Shown: piece after piece, positions 16,641 to 25,885 of the stretch
How positions within the stretch are numbered: position 1 is the stretch's first letter
Layout of the letters: every line of letters starts with the position of its first letter
DNA from: Bacillota bacterium
GTDB taxonomy: Bacteria > Bacillota > SHA-98 > Ch115
Direction of reading: 5' to 3'
Assembly (NCBI GenBank): GCA_012842565.1
Contig: DUSO01000076.1
Location: 1 to 36,059, forward strand
DNA: 36,059 nt
Position numbers and translations under genes: made by a program
The notes under the pieces: model-generated
Seen by the model: only the letters and a program-made list of their open reading frames with translations
Told to the model about the DNA's origin: nothing
Databases searched by the model: none

Positions 16641-17563
16641 GGGATGCTTTCGGCAAGGCCCTTGTGGAGATCGGGCGCCATGATAAACGCATAGTGGTCC
16701 TGGATGCTGACCTCGCCAGCTCGACCAAGGTTACATATTTCGCGGCGGAATTTCCCGACCGGTACTTTCAGGTCGGGATAGCGGAGCAGAACATGACGGG
16801 GATAGCTGCGGGTTTAGCCTTGATGGGCAGGATCCCGTTCACCAGCACCTTCGGGGTTTTCGCCTCCAGGCGGGCATGCGACCAGGTTGCAATGTCGATT
16901 GCGCACCCAAGGCTGCCCGTGAAGCTCGTGGGTGCGTATAGTGGCATCTTGAGTGGGAATAACGGGGCTACCCACCAGGCCGTCGAGGACGTGGCGATCA
17001 TGCGGGCCATACCCAACATGGTCGTGGTTGACCCCGCGGATGCTGTGGAGATGTCCCAGGTCGTGAAGGCCATCGTGGAGTATGACGGTCCCGTTTATCT
17101 TCGCATGAGCCGGGATGCATGGCCGGATGTTGTCCCGCCGGACTACACCTTTAAGTTGGGAAAGTCTGTCTTGCTCAGACCGGGCGATACAGTCGCCCTT
17201 GTATGCAGCGGGATGATGGCCTCGCTCTGCCTCGAAGCCGCGAGCCGGCTTGAGAGGCAGGGAATCTCGGCCATGGTCCTCCATATGCCCACAATCAAGC
17301 CCCTGGATATTGATAGTCTAGTTGAGGCTGCGGAGCAGACCGGGTGCGTGGTTACTGCTGAAAACCATAACGTCATTGGGGGGCTGGGCAGCGCAGTAGC
17401 CGAGGTCCTCTCGGAATTCTGCCCTGTCCCGGTAAAGAAGGTCGGCCTTCAAGATACGTATGGTGAATGTGGCTCAAATGAGGAACTCCTTGAAAAGTAC
17501 GGGCTCTCTGCCGCTCATATAGTCAAAGCGGCTCTGGAGGTCCTGGAGAGGAAGAAAAAGTAA
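16628..17563 (+). CDS. Transketolase, C-terminal (pyrimidine-binding) subunit
   Basis: Second half of the split transketolase, 311 aa. The catalytic glutamate that activates thiamine diphosphate is E53 in GIAEQNMTGIAAGLA. LVGAYSGILSGNNGATHQAVEDVAIMRAIPNM and the C-terminal domain starting near VLLRPGDTVALVCSGMM are family hallmarks. GTG 16628 lies within the end of the N-terminal gene with GGAGG about ten bases upstream. A small AT-rich hairpin at 17562-17579 follows the stop. Together with the preceding gene it forms a complete enzyme. Confidence 0.94.
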   Translation: MEAVRDAFGKALVEIGRHDKRIVVLDADLASSTKVTYFAAEFPDRYFQVGIAEQNMTGIAAGLALMGRIPFTSTFGVFASRRACDQVAMSIAHPRLPVKLVGAYSGILSGNNGATHQAVEDVAIMRAIPNMVVVDPADAVEMSQVVKAIVEYDGPVYLRMSRDAWPDVVPPDYTFKLGKSVLLRPGDTVALVCSGMMASLCLEAASRLERQGISAMVLHMPTIKPLDIDSLVEAAEQTGCVVTAENHNVIGGLGSAVAEVLSEFCPVPVKKVGLQDTYGECGSNEELLEKYGLSAAHIVKAALEVLERKKK

Positions 17564-17632
17564 TTGTCCAAGGATAATTCGTCATCACCTCCATCATAAG
17601 GATGGGGCCGCTCTCATGAGGAGGGAGATGTT

Positions 17633-18658
17633 ATGTCAAAGGTAAGAGTCGGCGTCGCGGGGTATGGAGTTATAGGCCAGCGCCTGGCCGACGGGGTCGC
17701 CCGCCAGGAAGATATGGAGCTGGTGGGGATAGTCGATGTCGCGCCAACCCTGGCCATCCGGGCACTGGCTGAGAAGGGGATGCCGTACAGGTTATTCTGT
17801 GCTGCGCCCGAGAATATGCCCAAGTTTGAGGAGGCAGGAATCCCTGTATCCGGCACTATGGAGGATATCCTGTCCCAGGTGGACGTGATGCTTGACGCCA
17901 CCAGTGCCGGGATCGGGAGGAAGAACAAGGAGCTTTACGTTAAGCACGGTGTGAAGGCCATATTCCAGGGTGGGGAAAAGAACGACGTAGCCGAGGTCTT
18001 CTTCCATGGGTATGCCAACTATGAGAAGGGCGTGGGCAAGGATTACCTTAAGCTCACCTCATGCAACACGACAGGCCTCATTCGAGCGGTGGATTGCCTT
18101 GACCGGGCCTTTGGCGTGGAACGGGTGGTCGTCACCATCATTCGAAGGAGCGCTGACCCCGGGGATACTCATAGGGGAGTGGTCGATTTGGCCCTTGTCG
18201 AGCCTGTACCCAACCACCAGGCAGTGGACCTGATGCATATAATGCCGCATGTGAAGGCCACGGGGGTCCTCGTACACGTTCCCACCACCCACGGCCACAT
18301 CATAACAGTGCTCGCGACTCCTAAGAGGGAGATCACCAAGGAAGAGGCGCTTGCTGAATTCAGGAAGCATCCCAGGATACGTGTTGTGAGGATAGCAGAC
18401 GGGTTTAATTCCAATGCCGCCATGTTCCGCTATGCCCGCGACCTCGGGAATCCCAGGGGGGACATGTACGAGATAGCGGTATTCGAGGAGACCATTGGTT
18501 TTAGCGGCAAGGATATCCTCTTTGCCATAAATATCCCGCAGGAGGCTGTCGTAATCCCTGAGACTATGGACGGGATAAGGGCCTGCATGAAGATGCAGAC
18601 AGTGAGGGAAGAGGCTCTTGCGCTTACCAATAAGTACCTGGGTCTAAAGCCGAGGTAG
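17633..18658 (+). CDS. Archaeal-type (type II) glyceraldehyde-3-phosphate dehydrogenase
   Basis: Oxidises glyceraldehyde 3-phosphate to 1,3-bisphosphoglycerate with NAD(P). The 341-aa sequence follows the archaeal type II enzyme, not the bacterial GapA/GapB family: VRVGVAGYGVIGQRLADGVARQEDMELVGIVD at the N terminus, catalytic cysteine C144 in TSCNTTGL, and HVPTTHGHIITVLATPK. The bacterial ASCTTNC motif is absent. GAGGAGGGAG precedes the ATG by a good distance. It sits between split transketolase and an archaeal-type phosphoglycerate kinase, so triose phosphate oxidation in this operon uses a non-standard enzyme pair. A related aldehyde phosphate as substrate is not excluded. Confidence 0.9.
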   Translation: MSKVRVGVAGYGVIGQRLADGVARQEDMELVGIVDVAPTLAIRALAEKGMPYRLFCAAPENMPKFEEAGIPVSGTMEDILSQVDVMLDATSAGIGRKNKELYVKHGVKAIFQGGEKNDVAEVFFHGYANYEKGVGKDYLKLTSCNTTGLIRAVDCLDRAFGVERVVVTIIRRSADPGDTHRGVVDLALVEPVPNHQAVDLMHIMPHVKATGVLVHVPTTHGHIITVLATPKREITKEEALAEFRKHPRIRVVRIADGFNSNAAMFRYARDLGNPRGDMYEIAVFEETIGFSGKDILFAINIPQEAVVIPETMDGIRACMKMQTVREEALALTNKYLGLKPR

Positions 18659-18676
18659 TCCGGGGGGTCGATAGTC

Positions 18677-19927
18677 GTGAAGTATGGGATGAACACCCTG
18701 GATGATTTCGACGTGAAGGGCAAGACCGTGCTGTGCAGGGTCGACATAAACTCCCCCATAGACCCTGCGACAGGTGAGCCCCGTGATATCACCCGGATTG
18801 AGCGGTGTGTGCCCACTATTGCCGAGCTATCCCAAAGGGGGGCGAAGGTTGTTCTCCTGGCACATCAGGGCGGTGACCTGGAGTACAAGAACTTTACCAC
18901 GACAGAGCCCCACGCGAGGATATTGAGCAGACTTCTGGGCCGCCCCGTAGACTTCATTGATGATGTATGCGGCCCTGCTGCCAGGGAAAGGATCAGGCAG
19001 CTCGGGGAAGGGGACATTCTCCTCCTAGATAATGTGAGGTTTATGGCAGAGGAGATGACTCTTTTTGAGACAAAACTCAAGCTATCCCCAAAGGAACAGG
19101 CCAAAACCATTGTGGTGCGAAAGCTCGCACCCCTTGCTGACCTCTATGTATGCGATGCCTTTGCTGCTGTGCACCGCTCCCAGCCAACTCTGGTAGGCTT
19201 CGAAGAGGTATTGCCCTCTGCCATGGGAAGGCTTTTTGAGGAAGAGGTAACTGCACTGAGCAAGGTAAGGGAATCCCCGGAGAGGCCGTGCATCTTCGTG
19301 CTGGGCGGGGCAAAGATCCAGGATGCCTTTATCATAATGTCCTCGGTGCTAAAAGACAAGGTCTGCGATGAGGTCCTGACCTCGGGGCTCGTGGCAAACA
19401 TCATGTTCATGGCCAAGGGGGTTGACATAGGTAAGCCGTCTCGGGACTTTATCATGAGGAATGCGCTTGGTGAATACGTGGAGATGGCAAAGGGCATCTT
19501 GAGCGAGTTTGGAGACCGGGTTGTGTTGCCTGTTGACCTCGCCTATGTGAGGGACGGGAGGCAAGAGACAGGGATAGAGGACCTCCCGGTGGATGAGCTT
19601 ATCGTAGATATAGGGCACAAGACGGTGGATTTGTATTGTGCGAAGATAAGAGAGGCCCGCACGATATTCGTCAATGGTCCCGCCGGCGTGTTTGAAAAGC
19701 CTGAATCTGAGTACGGAACGAAATCTATCTGGGAAGCAATAGCGGCGTCGCATGCTTTTTCCGTGATTGGCGGAGGGGATAGCATTGCGGCGGTAAACAA
19801 ATATGGGCTTGAAAAGGGCTTTTCATATATCTCTACTGCAGGTGGCGGGCTTGTGAGGTTCCTAAGCGGCGAGGAGTTGCCTGTTATTAAGGCGCTGAAG
19901 GATGCGGCCAGGAGGATGGCCCCATGA
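18677..19927 (+). CDS. pgk: Phosphoglycerate kinase, archaeal-like
   Basis: Makes ATP and 3-phosphoglycerate from 1,3-bisphosphoglycerate; 416 aa. The substrate loop RVDINSPIDP (21-30) with R21, D23 and N25 reads like archaeal enzymes; bacterial ones have RVDFNVP. VVLLAHQGG, LLLDNVRFMAEE, DAFAAVHRSQPT, IFVNGPAGVFE and the nucleotide loop GGGDSIAAVNKYG are all present. GTG 18677 has GGGGGG nine bases upstream. It follows the GAPDH by 18 bases and overlaps larA by four (ATGA), so the three are translationally linked. Pairing with the archaeal-type GAPDH suggests joint acquisition. Confidence 0.93.
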   Translation: MKYGMNTLDDFDVKGKTVLCRVDINSPIDPATGEPRDITRIERCVPTIAELSQRGAKVVLLAHQGGDLEYKNFTTTEPHARILSRLLGRPVDFIDDVCGPAARERIRQLGEGDILLLDNVRFMAEEMTLFETKLKLSPKEQAKTIVVRKLAPLADLYVCDAFAAVHRSQPTLVGFEEVLPSAMGRLFEEEVTALSKVRESPERPCIFVLGGAKIQDAFIIMSSVLKDKVCDEVLTSGLVANIMFMAKGVDIGKPSRDFIMRNALGEYVEMAKGILSEFGDRVVLPVDLAYVRDGRQETGIEDLPVDELIVDIGHKTVDLYCAKIREARTIFVNGPAGVFEKPESEYGTKSIWEAIAASHAFSVIGGGDSIAAVNKYGLEKGFSYISTAGGGLVRFLSGEELPVIKALKDAARRMAP

Positions 19928-21177
19928 CTTATGAGACCGTAGTGATTCCATACGGGAAAGGGCATGTAAATGTCTCTATTTCCAGGGAGAATCTCACCGG
20001 GGTGTTTTCGCCGCGCCCTGCCGCTGTGCCGGAGGACCCCGGGAGGCTCGTCAGGGAGGCCCTTCGTAACCCTATCGGCAGCCCGCCCCTGCGCGAGATT
20101 GCCCGTGGGCATAGACAGGCAGTGATCCTCGTAAGTGACATCACCCGGCCTGTGCCGAGCCGTCTCCTGCTTCCCCCAATTCTTGAAGAACTCAAGGCCG
20201 CCGGCATGGGCCCCTCTCAGATTCATATAGTAATTGCGACGGGGCTCCATAGGGGGCATACGGATGCTGAGAAGCGGGCGCTTGTGGGTGACGATGTAGT
20301 AGACAGGTTTCTGGTGGAGGACCATTCCCTCGAGGACTGCGTGGACTGCGGGGCCACGGCAAGCGGGCTGCCGGTGGAGATAAATCGGAGTGTCGTCGAA
20401 GCCGATCTAAGGATCTGTACCGGGAATATAGATCCTCACTACTTCGTCGGCTACACAGGCGGGGCCAAGGCCATAATGCCGGGTGTTTCATCCAAGAGGT
20501 CAGTTACTGCAACCCACAGGATGATGCTCTTGCCCGGGGCCGAGGTAGGCAGGGTTGAAGGCAATCCGGTGCGAGCTGCTATAGAGGAGATTGGGGACAA
20601 GGTCGGGATTGATTTCATTCTAAATGTGGTTGTAAACGAAAAGAAGGAGATTATAGGCGCTGTTGCAGGGCACCATGTGAAGGCGCACCGCGAAGGCTGC
20701 AAGATAGCAGACCAGGTCTTCAAGGTACCGGTACCCGAAGCCTGCGACATAGTGATAGCGGGAGCGGGTGGATTCCCCAAGGACATCAATCTATATCAGG
20801 CTCAGAAGGGGCTTGACAATGCGAGGCTTGCCGTGAAGCAGGGCGGCACGATCATCCTCGTGGCCGAATGCCCGGAAGGCTTTGGCGACGAGACCTTTGA
20901 GGCATGGATGACCGGTGTAGGGGACCCTGAGGAGATAATTGCCCGGATGGAGAGAGAATTCGTGATGGGTGGCCACAAGGCCCTGGCGGTGGCGCTGACC
21001 ATGAGGAAGGCAAAGGTGATCCTGGTATCATCGCTTGACCCGGACCTCGTCAGGCGAGCGCATTTCACTCCGGCTAGCACTGTAGCCGAGGCCCTGGGGA
21101 TGGCCCTAGACCGGCACGGCGGGAGAGCAAAGATAGCCGTGATGCCGTATGCGGGGAGCACGGTGCCGGGCTTATAG
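19924..21177 (+). CDS. larA: LarA-family nickel-pincer 2-hydroxyacid racemase/epimerase
   Basis: Predicted to racemise or epimerise a 2-hydroxyacid using the nickel-pincer nucleotide cofactor; 417 aa. All hallmark residues of lactate racemase are present: SDITRP near 71-76, H109 in GLHRGHT, H172 in DPHYFVGYTGGAK, K182 (cofactor-attached lysine) and H198 in TATHR. The spacings H-10-K-16-H match those of the Lactiplantibacillus enzyme. The start overlaps pgk in ATGA. LarA homologs act on lactate, malate and sugar acids such as gluconate, so in this sugar cluster the substrate may not be lactate. No larB, larC or larE is in the window; cofactor synthesis must be encoded elsewhere. Confidence 0.9.
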   Translation: MTYETVVIPYGKGHVNVSISRENLTGVFSPRPAAVPEDPGRLVREALRNPIGSPPLREIARGHRQAVILVSDITRPVPSRLLLPPILEELKAAGMGPSQIHIVIATGLHRGHTDAEKRALVGDDVVDRFLVEDHSLEDCVDCGATASGLPVEINRSVVEADLRICTGNIDPHYFVGYTGGAKAIMPGVSSKRSVTATHRMMLLPGAEVGRVEGNPVRAAIEEIGDKVGIDFILNVVVNEKKEIIGAVAGHHVKAHREGCKIADQVFKVPVPEACDIVIAGAGGFPKDINLYQAQKGLDNARLAVKQGGTIILVAECPEGFGDETFEAWMTGVGDPEEIIARMEREFVMGGHKALAVALTMRKAKVILVSSLDPDLVRRAHFTPASTVAEALGMALDRHGGRAKIAVMPYAGSTVPGL

Positions 21178-21227
21178 TATAGGACTGATAGACGGATATG
21201 TTCTCCTATCCTCTTGAGAAGCCATGC

Positions 21228-21256
21228 TAAAAAATTCGCCCCGCTAGCAGGAATTT
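21228..21256 (+). promoter_or_regulatory. Shared regulatory element, site 2 (upstream of hydrolase copy A)
   Basis: taaaaaattcgccccgctag followed by caggaattt, ungapped match to the site 1 pattern, with TATTTAA following at 21278. Its outer arms AAATTC and GAATTT are complementary. It lies 163 bases before the IolN-like gene copy A in the 241-base gap after larA, and no regulator gene is adjacent. TATAGT at 21324 is a possible -10 box without a clear -35. Confidence 0.55.
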
Positions 21257-21418
21257 ATTAAATTACATCGAATTTTTTATTTAAGGCTCGTAAGTAGTAA
21301 CACCTGCACGCAAATAGGTTCGTTATAGTGAAGGAATTATGGATAAAAGATTGGCTGAACTTAACACCCAGTATTAACAACTTCAATTTCAATGATGAAT
21401 GTCGTGGAGGGAAAAGTC

Positions 21419-22387
21419 ATGGGTGGCAAATGGCAACTGCCGCCGAAGGGCGGCAAGATGGAGTCGAATGAAGGCATATACCTGCAAAACATGACATGGG
21501 CCGCTATCGAGGAAAGGCTCAAGAAGAATGACCTGATAATAGTGCCGGTCGGATCAACTGAGGCGCATGGTCCACACGCGTGCCTCGGGGAAGATACATT
21601 CCTGGTCACCAGGATGGCAGAGGCCGTGGCGGAAAAGACTGGATGCACGGTGGCTCAGCCGATATGGTATGGCTCGCATCCATTTCACCATCTGGGAATG
21701 CCGGGGACTATCGTTGTGCACGAAGATATATTCATCGGTCAACTACGGGCCATCATGGCAGGGCTATGGAACATGGGGTTTAGAAAACAGATATACTTAA
21801 ATGGTCACGGTCAGGAGTATGTGATACCGACTGCCATTCACCAGTTTGCTAAAAGGTACCAAGTGCCAGGCATTTTTATCAATGTGAACTGGTATCATGC
21901 GATCCCTGAGCATCTACAGACCAAGGAGAACGGCGGCCCGTATGAGACCAACTTCATCCATGCAGATGAGGTAGAGACTTCGTGGTCGCTGGCCCTGTTC
22001 CCTGAGTTCATGGACATGTCCAAGGCCGTAGATACAAAGCCGAGGGGTTATCTACCAGAAGGGCATATAGACAAGGCGGGAAATCTACTTCAAAGGCCAA
22101 TCGCATGGTATGGGCATGCGGGATGTGGTCCGATTGAGGTCGTTGCGTTTCCTGAGGGAGTAGTGGGCAGGGCAACCGCAGCTACAGCGGAAAAGGCGAT
22201 CCCCGGAGTTGAGGCCTTTTTGGACTACCTGGAAAAGCTGGTAAACGATATCCTTGCTAAGTTCCCTGCGGGGGAGCTCCCACCAATAGGAGAGCTGACG
22301 CAGAGATCCCGGGAAGAAATAGAGGCGGTAATCAAGGGGCCCTTAAAGGGTGGACGAAGCATATACACTATCGCGTATCCGTCGTGA
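21419..22387 (+). CDS. Creatininase-family hydrolase, IolN-like (copy A)
   Basis: Metal-dependent hydrolase of the creatininase superfamily, 322 aa. Putative metal ligands are E48 and H50 (GSTEAHG), D59 (GEDTF), H130 (LNGHGQ) and E184 (HADEVETS). The track start at 21392 is replaced by ATG 21419, which has GGAGGG eight bases upstream and lines up with the N terminus of copy B (GKWQLPPKGG versus SNWEIPPKGG). It is closely related to copy B at 28098 along its whole length, including the end (GGRSIYTIAYPS versus GGKHIYTVAYPV). In Thermotoga a protein of this family (IolN) opens the ring of diketo-inositol. Here it heads an operon with only a transporter, so its substrate may be a related cyclitol or keto sugar. 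Confidence 0.85.
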   Translation: MGGKWQLPPKGGKMESNEGIYLQNMTWAAIEERLKKNDLIIVPVGSTEAHGPHACLGEDTFLVTRMAEAVAEKTGCTVAQPIWYGSHPFHHLGMPGTIVVHEDIFIGQLRAIMAGLWNMGFRKQIYLNGHGQEYVIPTAIHQFAKRYQVPGIFINVNWYHAIPEHLQTKENGGPYETNFIHADEVETSWSLALFPEFMDMSKAVDTKPRGYLPEGHIDKAGNLLQRPIAWYGHAGCGPIEVVAFPEGVVGRATAATAEKAIPGVEAFLDYLEKLVNDILAKFPAGELPPIGELTQRSREEIEAVIKGPLKGGRSIYTIAYPS

Positions 22388-22408
22388 TGCGGAAAGGAAG
22401 GTTGGCCG

Positions 22409-23923
22409 ATGGGCGATGGGCCTTTACTCAAGATGGTCGGGATCACCAAGGAATTTCCTGGCGTAAAAGCACTCAAGGGTGTTGACTTTGAACTTCGCGC
22501 AGGCGAAGTTCACGTCCTAGTTGGCGAGAATGGCGCTGGTAAGTCAACTCTAATGAAGATACTATCGGGGGTGTACAGGCCTGACTCTGGGCGTATTTTG
22601 ATAAATGGAAAGGAGGTGCAGATAACTAGTCCACGAAAAGCCCAGGAGTCCGGGATCGCAACGATATATCAGGAGTTTAACTTGATTCCGTACCTGAGTA
22701 TCGTCCAAAACATCTTTTTAGGCCGGGAGTTGATGACTAACACAGCGATTCCAAGGATGAATTACCGGGAGATGCGAGTGAAGGCCAAGGAGCTTCTGGA
22801 CTCCCTGGGAATTCAAATCAGTCCTGACACGCTGGTAAAGGATCTGAGCATGGCCCAGCGACAGATGATCGAGGTTGCAAAGGCACTATCATTGGAGGCC
22901 CGGATCCTCATTATGGATGAACCTACGTCTGCCCTTACCTCCAGGGAGATCGAGCACCTATTTGACATCGTGAGGGCGCTAAAGGCATCCGGCATGGGGA
23001 TCATCTATATTTCTCACAGATTGGAAGAAATTGAACGGATAGGCGATAGGGTAACAGTGCTGCGTGACGGCGAAGTCATAGGAACAAAGGATGTCAGTGG
23101 ATTAAGCACTGAGGAATTGATAACCATGATGGTCGGGAGGGAGATAGGCGATCTATTCCCGCGGGAACGAGTAAGCAAAGGCGAGGTTGCCCTCAAGGTT
23201 GAACATCTCTCCAGGAGAAATGTTGTCAAGGACGTAAGCCTTGAAGTTCATTATGGCGAAATAGTAGGCTTGGCCGGCCTGGTGGGATCCGGCCGGACCG
23301 AGCTGGCGAGATTAATATTTGGTGCAGACAGGTTTGACCACGGGGAGATCGTTATATCCGGGAGGAGGGTCAAAGGGGACCACAATCCCTCTGCATCGGT
23401 TCGATCAGGTTTGAGTTTCTTGCCAGAGGACCGTAAGGAGCAGGGGCTATGTTTGAGCTTATCTGTAGCAAACAACGTAATTCTGGCCTCATTAAGGAGG
23501 CTATTCCCTCACCGGATAACGAGCCCCCGGCGCGAGATGAATGTTACACTAGATTATGTCAGAAAGCTTCGCATCGCAATCCCTTCCCCTTTTAGGGCTG
23601 TAAAATCGCTGAGCGGCGGGAATCAGCAGAAAGTAGTGCTAGCAAAATGGCTTTGCACCCAGTCAAAGGTGTTCATATTTGATGAGCCGACTCGCGGCAT
23701 CGACGTTGCAGCTAAGGCCGAAATCCACGGCCTAATGAACGAGCTGGCAGAGCAGGGTGCTGCAATATTGATGATCTCTTCCGAGCTTCCTGAGATACTT
23801 GGAATGAGCGATCGTATCTATGTAATGCATGAGGGAAGGATTGTAAAAGAGTTTACGCGGGACGAAGCCACTCAAGAGGAGATACTTCGCTACGCGATGG
23901 GGGGAGTAGGCGGTGCGGCGTGA
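22409..23923 (+). CDS. Sugar ABC transporter ATP-binding protein, RbsA type (cluster A)
   Basis: Double ATPase of a ribose/inositol-type importer, 504 aa. The first half has Walker A GENGAGKST at about 39-47, a relaxed signature (LSMAQRQMIEVAKAL) and Walker B ILIMDEPTSALT. The second half has a degenerate Walker A (GLVGSGRTEL, Lys replaced by Arg), a full signature LSGGNQQKVVLAKWL and VFIFDEPTRGID. This asymmetry is normal for RbsA/MglA proteins. GGAAAGGAAGG precedes the ATG by seven bases. The gene begins 21 bases after hydrolase copy A and overlaps the following permease by 11 bases. Confidence 0.95.
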   Translation: MGDGPLLKMVGITKEFPGVKALKGVDFELRAGEVHVLVGENGAGKSTLMKILSGVYRPDSGRILINGKEVQITSPRKAQESGIATIYQEFNLIPYLSIVQNIFLGRELMTNTAIPRMNYREMRVKAKELLDSLGIQISPDTLVKDLSMAQRQMIEVAKALSLEARILIMDEPTSALTSREIEHLFDIVRALKASGMGIIYISHRLEEIERIGDRVTVLRDGEVIGTKDVSGLSTEELITMMVGREIGDLFPRERVSKGEVALKVEHLSRRNVVKDVSLEVHYGEIVGLAGLVGSGRTELARLIFGADRFDHGEIVISGRRVKGDHNPSASVRSGLSFLPEDRKEQGLCLSLSVANNVILASLRRLFPHRITSPRREMNVTLDYVRKLRIAIPSPFRAVKSLSGGNQQKVVLAKWLCTQSKVFIFDEPTRGIDVAAKAEIHGLMNELAEQGAAILMISSELPEILGMSDRIYVMHEGRIVKEFTRDEATQEEILRYAMGGVGGAA

Positions 23924-24884
23924 GCCTAATGTGTCCAGGGTGCCCGTAAGTGTCAGAAGAGTTCCAGGGACTTTTTACATACTTATAATAATGATCAGTC
24001 TTGCCTCTATTACCATCCCGGGTTTCGGGACGGTCTCGAACTTGCTGAATATCCTACTGCAGGGAAGTTTTCTGGCCATTGTAGCTTGTGGAGCTACTCT
24101 TGCGATTATCAGTAGCGGGATCGACCTTTCCGTGGGGACCGTGTTGAGCCTTTCAGGCGTAGTGACTGGCTTGGCCCTTCATGCCGGCATCCCTATTGCC
24201 TTGGCGATCTTAAGTGGGGTCCTGACCGGCCTTATCTGTGGGATCATTACAGGTAGCCTCGTAGCTTTCGTGGGTTTGGAGCCGTTCATAGCGACATTTG
24301 GGATGATGAGTATGGCCCAAGGTCTCGGCCTTGTTCTGAGCAACGGTGCCTCTATCCCCGGATTCCAGGAATCCTTTAGGTGGTTCGGCGAAGGGGTTGT
24401 TTGGAAAGTCCCTGTACCGCTAATAATTGCCTTGGTTATAGTTGCGTGTATCTGGTGGCTACTCCGGCATACTCGGCTCGGCCTCTATATCTATGCCATA
24501 GGGGGAAGCGAGGAAGTCGCGGGCTGGTCCGGGATAGAAGTCGGGAGATGCAAGTTAGCTTTATACAGCATATCGGGATGTCTCGCCGGGATAGCTGGCG
24601 TCCTTCTGGCCGCAAGAATGAATTCAGGTCATCCGACTGTAGGGGTTGGATGGGAAATGGATGCGATTGCGTCGGTGGTTATCGGGGGCACCCCGCTAAC
24701 GGGAGGTCGTGGCGGGGTTATTGGGACTATGGTTGGGGTGGCTATCGTCTCGGTCCTTAGGAATATTCTCAACATGTTGCGCCTTTCGTCTCCATGGCAA
24801 ATTACTTTAATCGGCGCTATAGTCGTCATTGCAATAGGGCTCGATATCCTTCTCCGCCGGTGGCGACTCGCATTGGAGGGTTGA
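23913..24884 (+). CDS. Sugar ABC transporter permease, RbsC type (cluster A, first)
   Basis: Membrane subunit of the cluster A importer, 323 aa with about eight to ten hydrophobic segments. LLQGSFLAIVACGATLAIISSGIDLSVGTVLSLSGVV is the RbsC hallmark. AGVLLAARMNSGHPTVGVGWEMDAIASVVIGGTPLTGGRGGVIGT is the conserved C-terminal region. GTG 23913 lies inside the ATPase gene and the purine-rich sequence there can serve as ribosome site. It probably forms a heterodimer with the next permease. Its counterpart in cluster B is 32715-33659. Confidence 0.93.
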   Translation: MRREPNVSRVPVSVRRVPGTFYILIIMISLASITIPGFGTVSNLLNILLQGSFLAIVACGATLAIISSGIDLSVGTVLSLSGVVTGLALHAGIPIALAILSGVLTGLICGIITGSLVAFVGLEPFIATFGMMSMAQGLGLVLSNGASIPGFQESFRWFGEGVVWKVPVPLIIALVIVACIWWLLRHTRLGLYIYAIGGSEEVAGWSGIEVGRCKLALYSISGCLAGIAGVLLAARMNSGHPTVGVGWEMDAIASVVIGGTPLTGGRGGVIGTMVGVAIVSVLRNILNMLRLSSPWQITLIGAIVVIAIGLDILLRRWRLALEG

Positions 24885-24886
24885 GA

Positions 24887-25885
24887 ATGTACCAGCGTTC
24901 ACAACAGATCCAGACGTTAACTCACAATGAGATCTCTAAGGGCGTTGCAACGGAGGTTTTCGGGGGCTCCGGATCTCGATTCTTGCTTCTGGTTGGCCTT
25001 ATCGTCGTATTATCATTCATAGCACCCAATTTTCTGTCGCTGAACAACTTTATCAATGTATTCAGGCAAGCCTCACTTCTTTTGATCATGTCAATCGGGA
25101 TGACTCTGGTAATCCTTACCGGGAGGGGTGGGATTGACCTCTCAATCGGCTCCGTATTGGCACTCTCATCCTGCATGGCCGCTTCTGCCTTGAAGGCGGG
25201 ACTTCCAGTGACAGTATCTATAATTATTGGACTGTCCATCGGGGCGTTATGTGGGCTGGTTAATGGTGCTCTTGTGACCATGGTGGGATTACCAGCTTTT
25301 ATCGCAACGTTCGGAATGATGCAGATAGCGAGAGGGGCTGTCCTCCTTTACATGAAAGGGGCTATAATCTATGGATTTAGCCCCGCGTTTCGATTCATAG
25401 GCGCAGGGCATCTATTTGGATTGCCAATGCCGGTGATAGTAGCCGGGGTGCTGTTTGCGGTATTTACCTTTGTGTTATACAGGACTCCTTTTGGTAAAGA
25501 GGTCTATGCAATAGGTGCCAATAGAATAGCGGCGGAACTATCCGGGGTGAGAGTCAATAGAGTCCTCCTCACGGTTTACACGATATCCGGGGCTATGGCT
25601 GCGTGTGCGGGGCTGGTATATATCTCCCGGCTTAATGCAGCCGAGAGCGTAATAGGGCAGCTCTTTGAGCTCCAGGCCATTGCAGCCACAGTCATAGGTG
25701 GTACCTCCTTCCGGGGCGGTGAAGGGGGCCTGATTGGGACAATTGCAGGAGCTCTTATAATAACATTCCTTAATAATGGGATGAACCTTCTTGGAATCTC
25801 GTCCCTGTGGCAGTTATTCGTATTGGGGAGCGTAATAGTTAGTGGAGTAACCTTTGACATGTACTTTTGGCATCGTTCCCGTTAA
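24887..25885 (+). CDS. Sugar ABC transporter permease, RbsC type (cluster A, second)
   Basis: Second membrane subunit, 332 aa. FRQASLLLIMSIGMTLVILTGRGGIDLSIGSVLALSS and GQLFELQAIAATVIGGTSFRGGEGGLIGTIAGA are family signatures. The track start at 24794 is inside the preceding gene; ATG 24887 sits two bases after that gene's stop with GGAGGG six bases upstream. About 40 hydrophilic residues come before the first membrane helix, longer than in the cluster B counterpart at 33675. The gene is followed by a 102-base gap and then the binding protein. Confidence 0.93.
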   Translation: MYQRSQQIQTLTHNEISKGVATEVFGGSGSRFLLLVGLIVVLSFIAPNFLSLNNFINVFRQASLLLIMSIGMTLVILTGRGGIDLSIGSVLALSSCMAASALKAGLPVTVSIIIGLSIGALCGLVNGALVTMVGLPAFIATFGMMQIARGAVLLYMKGAIIYGFSPAFRFIGAGHLFGLPMPVIVAGVLFAVFTFVLYRTPFGKEVYAIGANRIAAELSGVRVNRVLLTVYTISGAMAACAGLVYISRLNAAESVIGQLFELQAIAATVIGGTSFRGGEGGLIGTIAGALIITFLNNGMNLLGISSLWQLFVLGSVIVSGVTFDMYFWHRSR

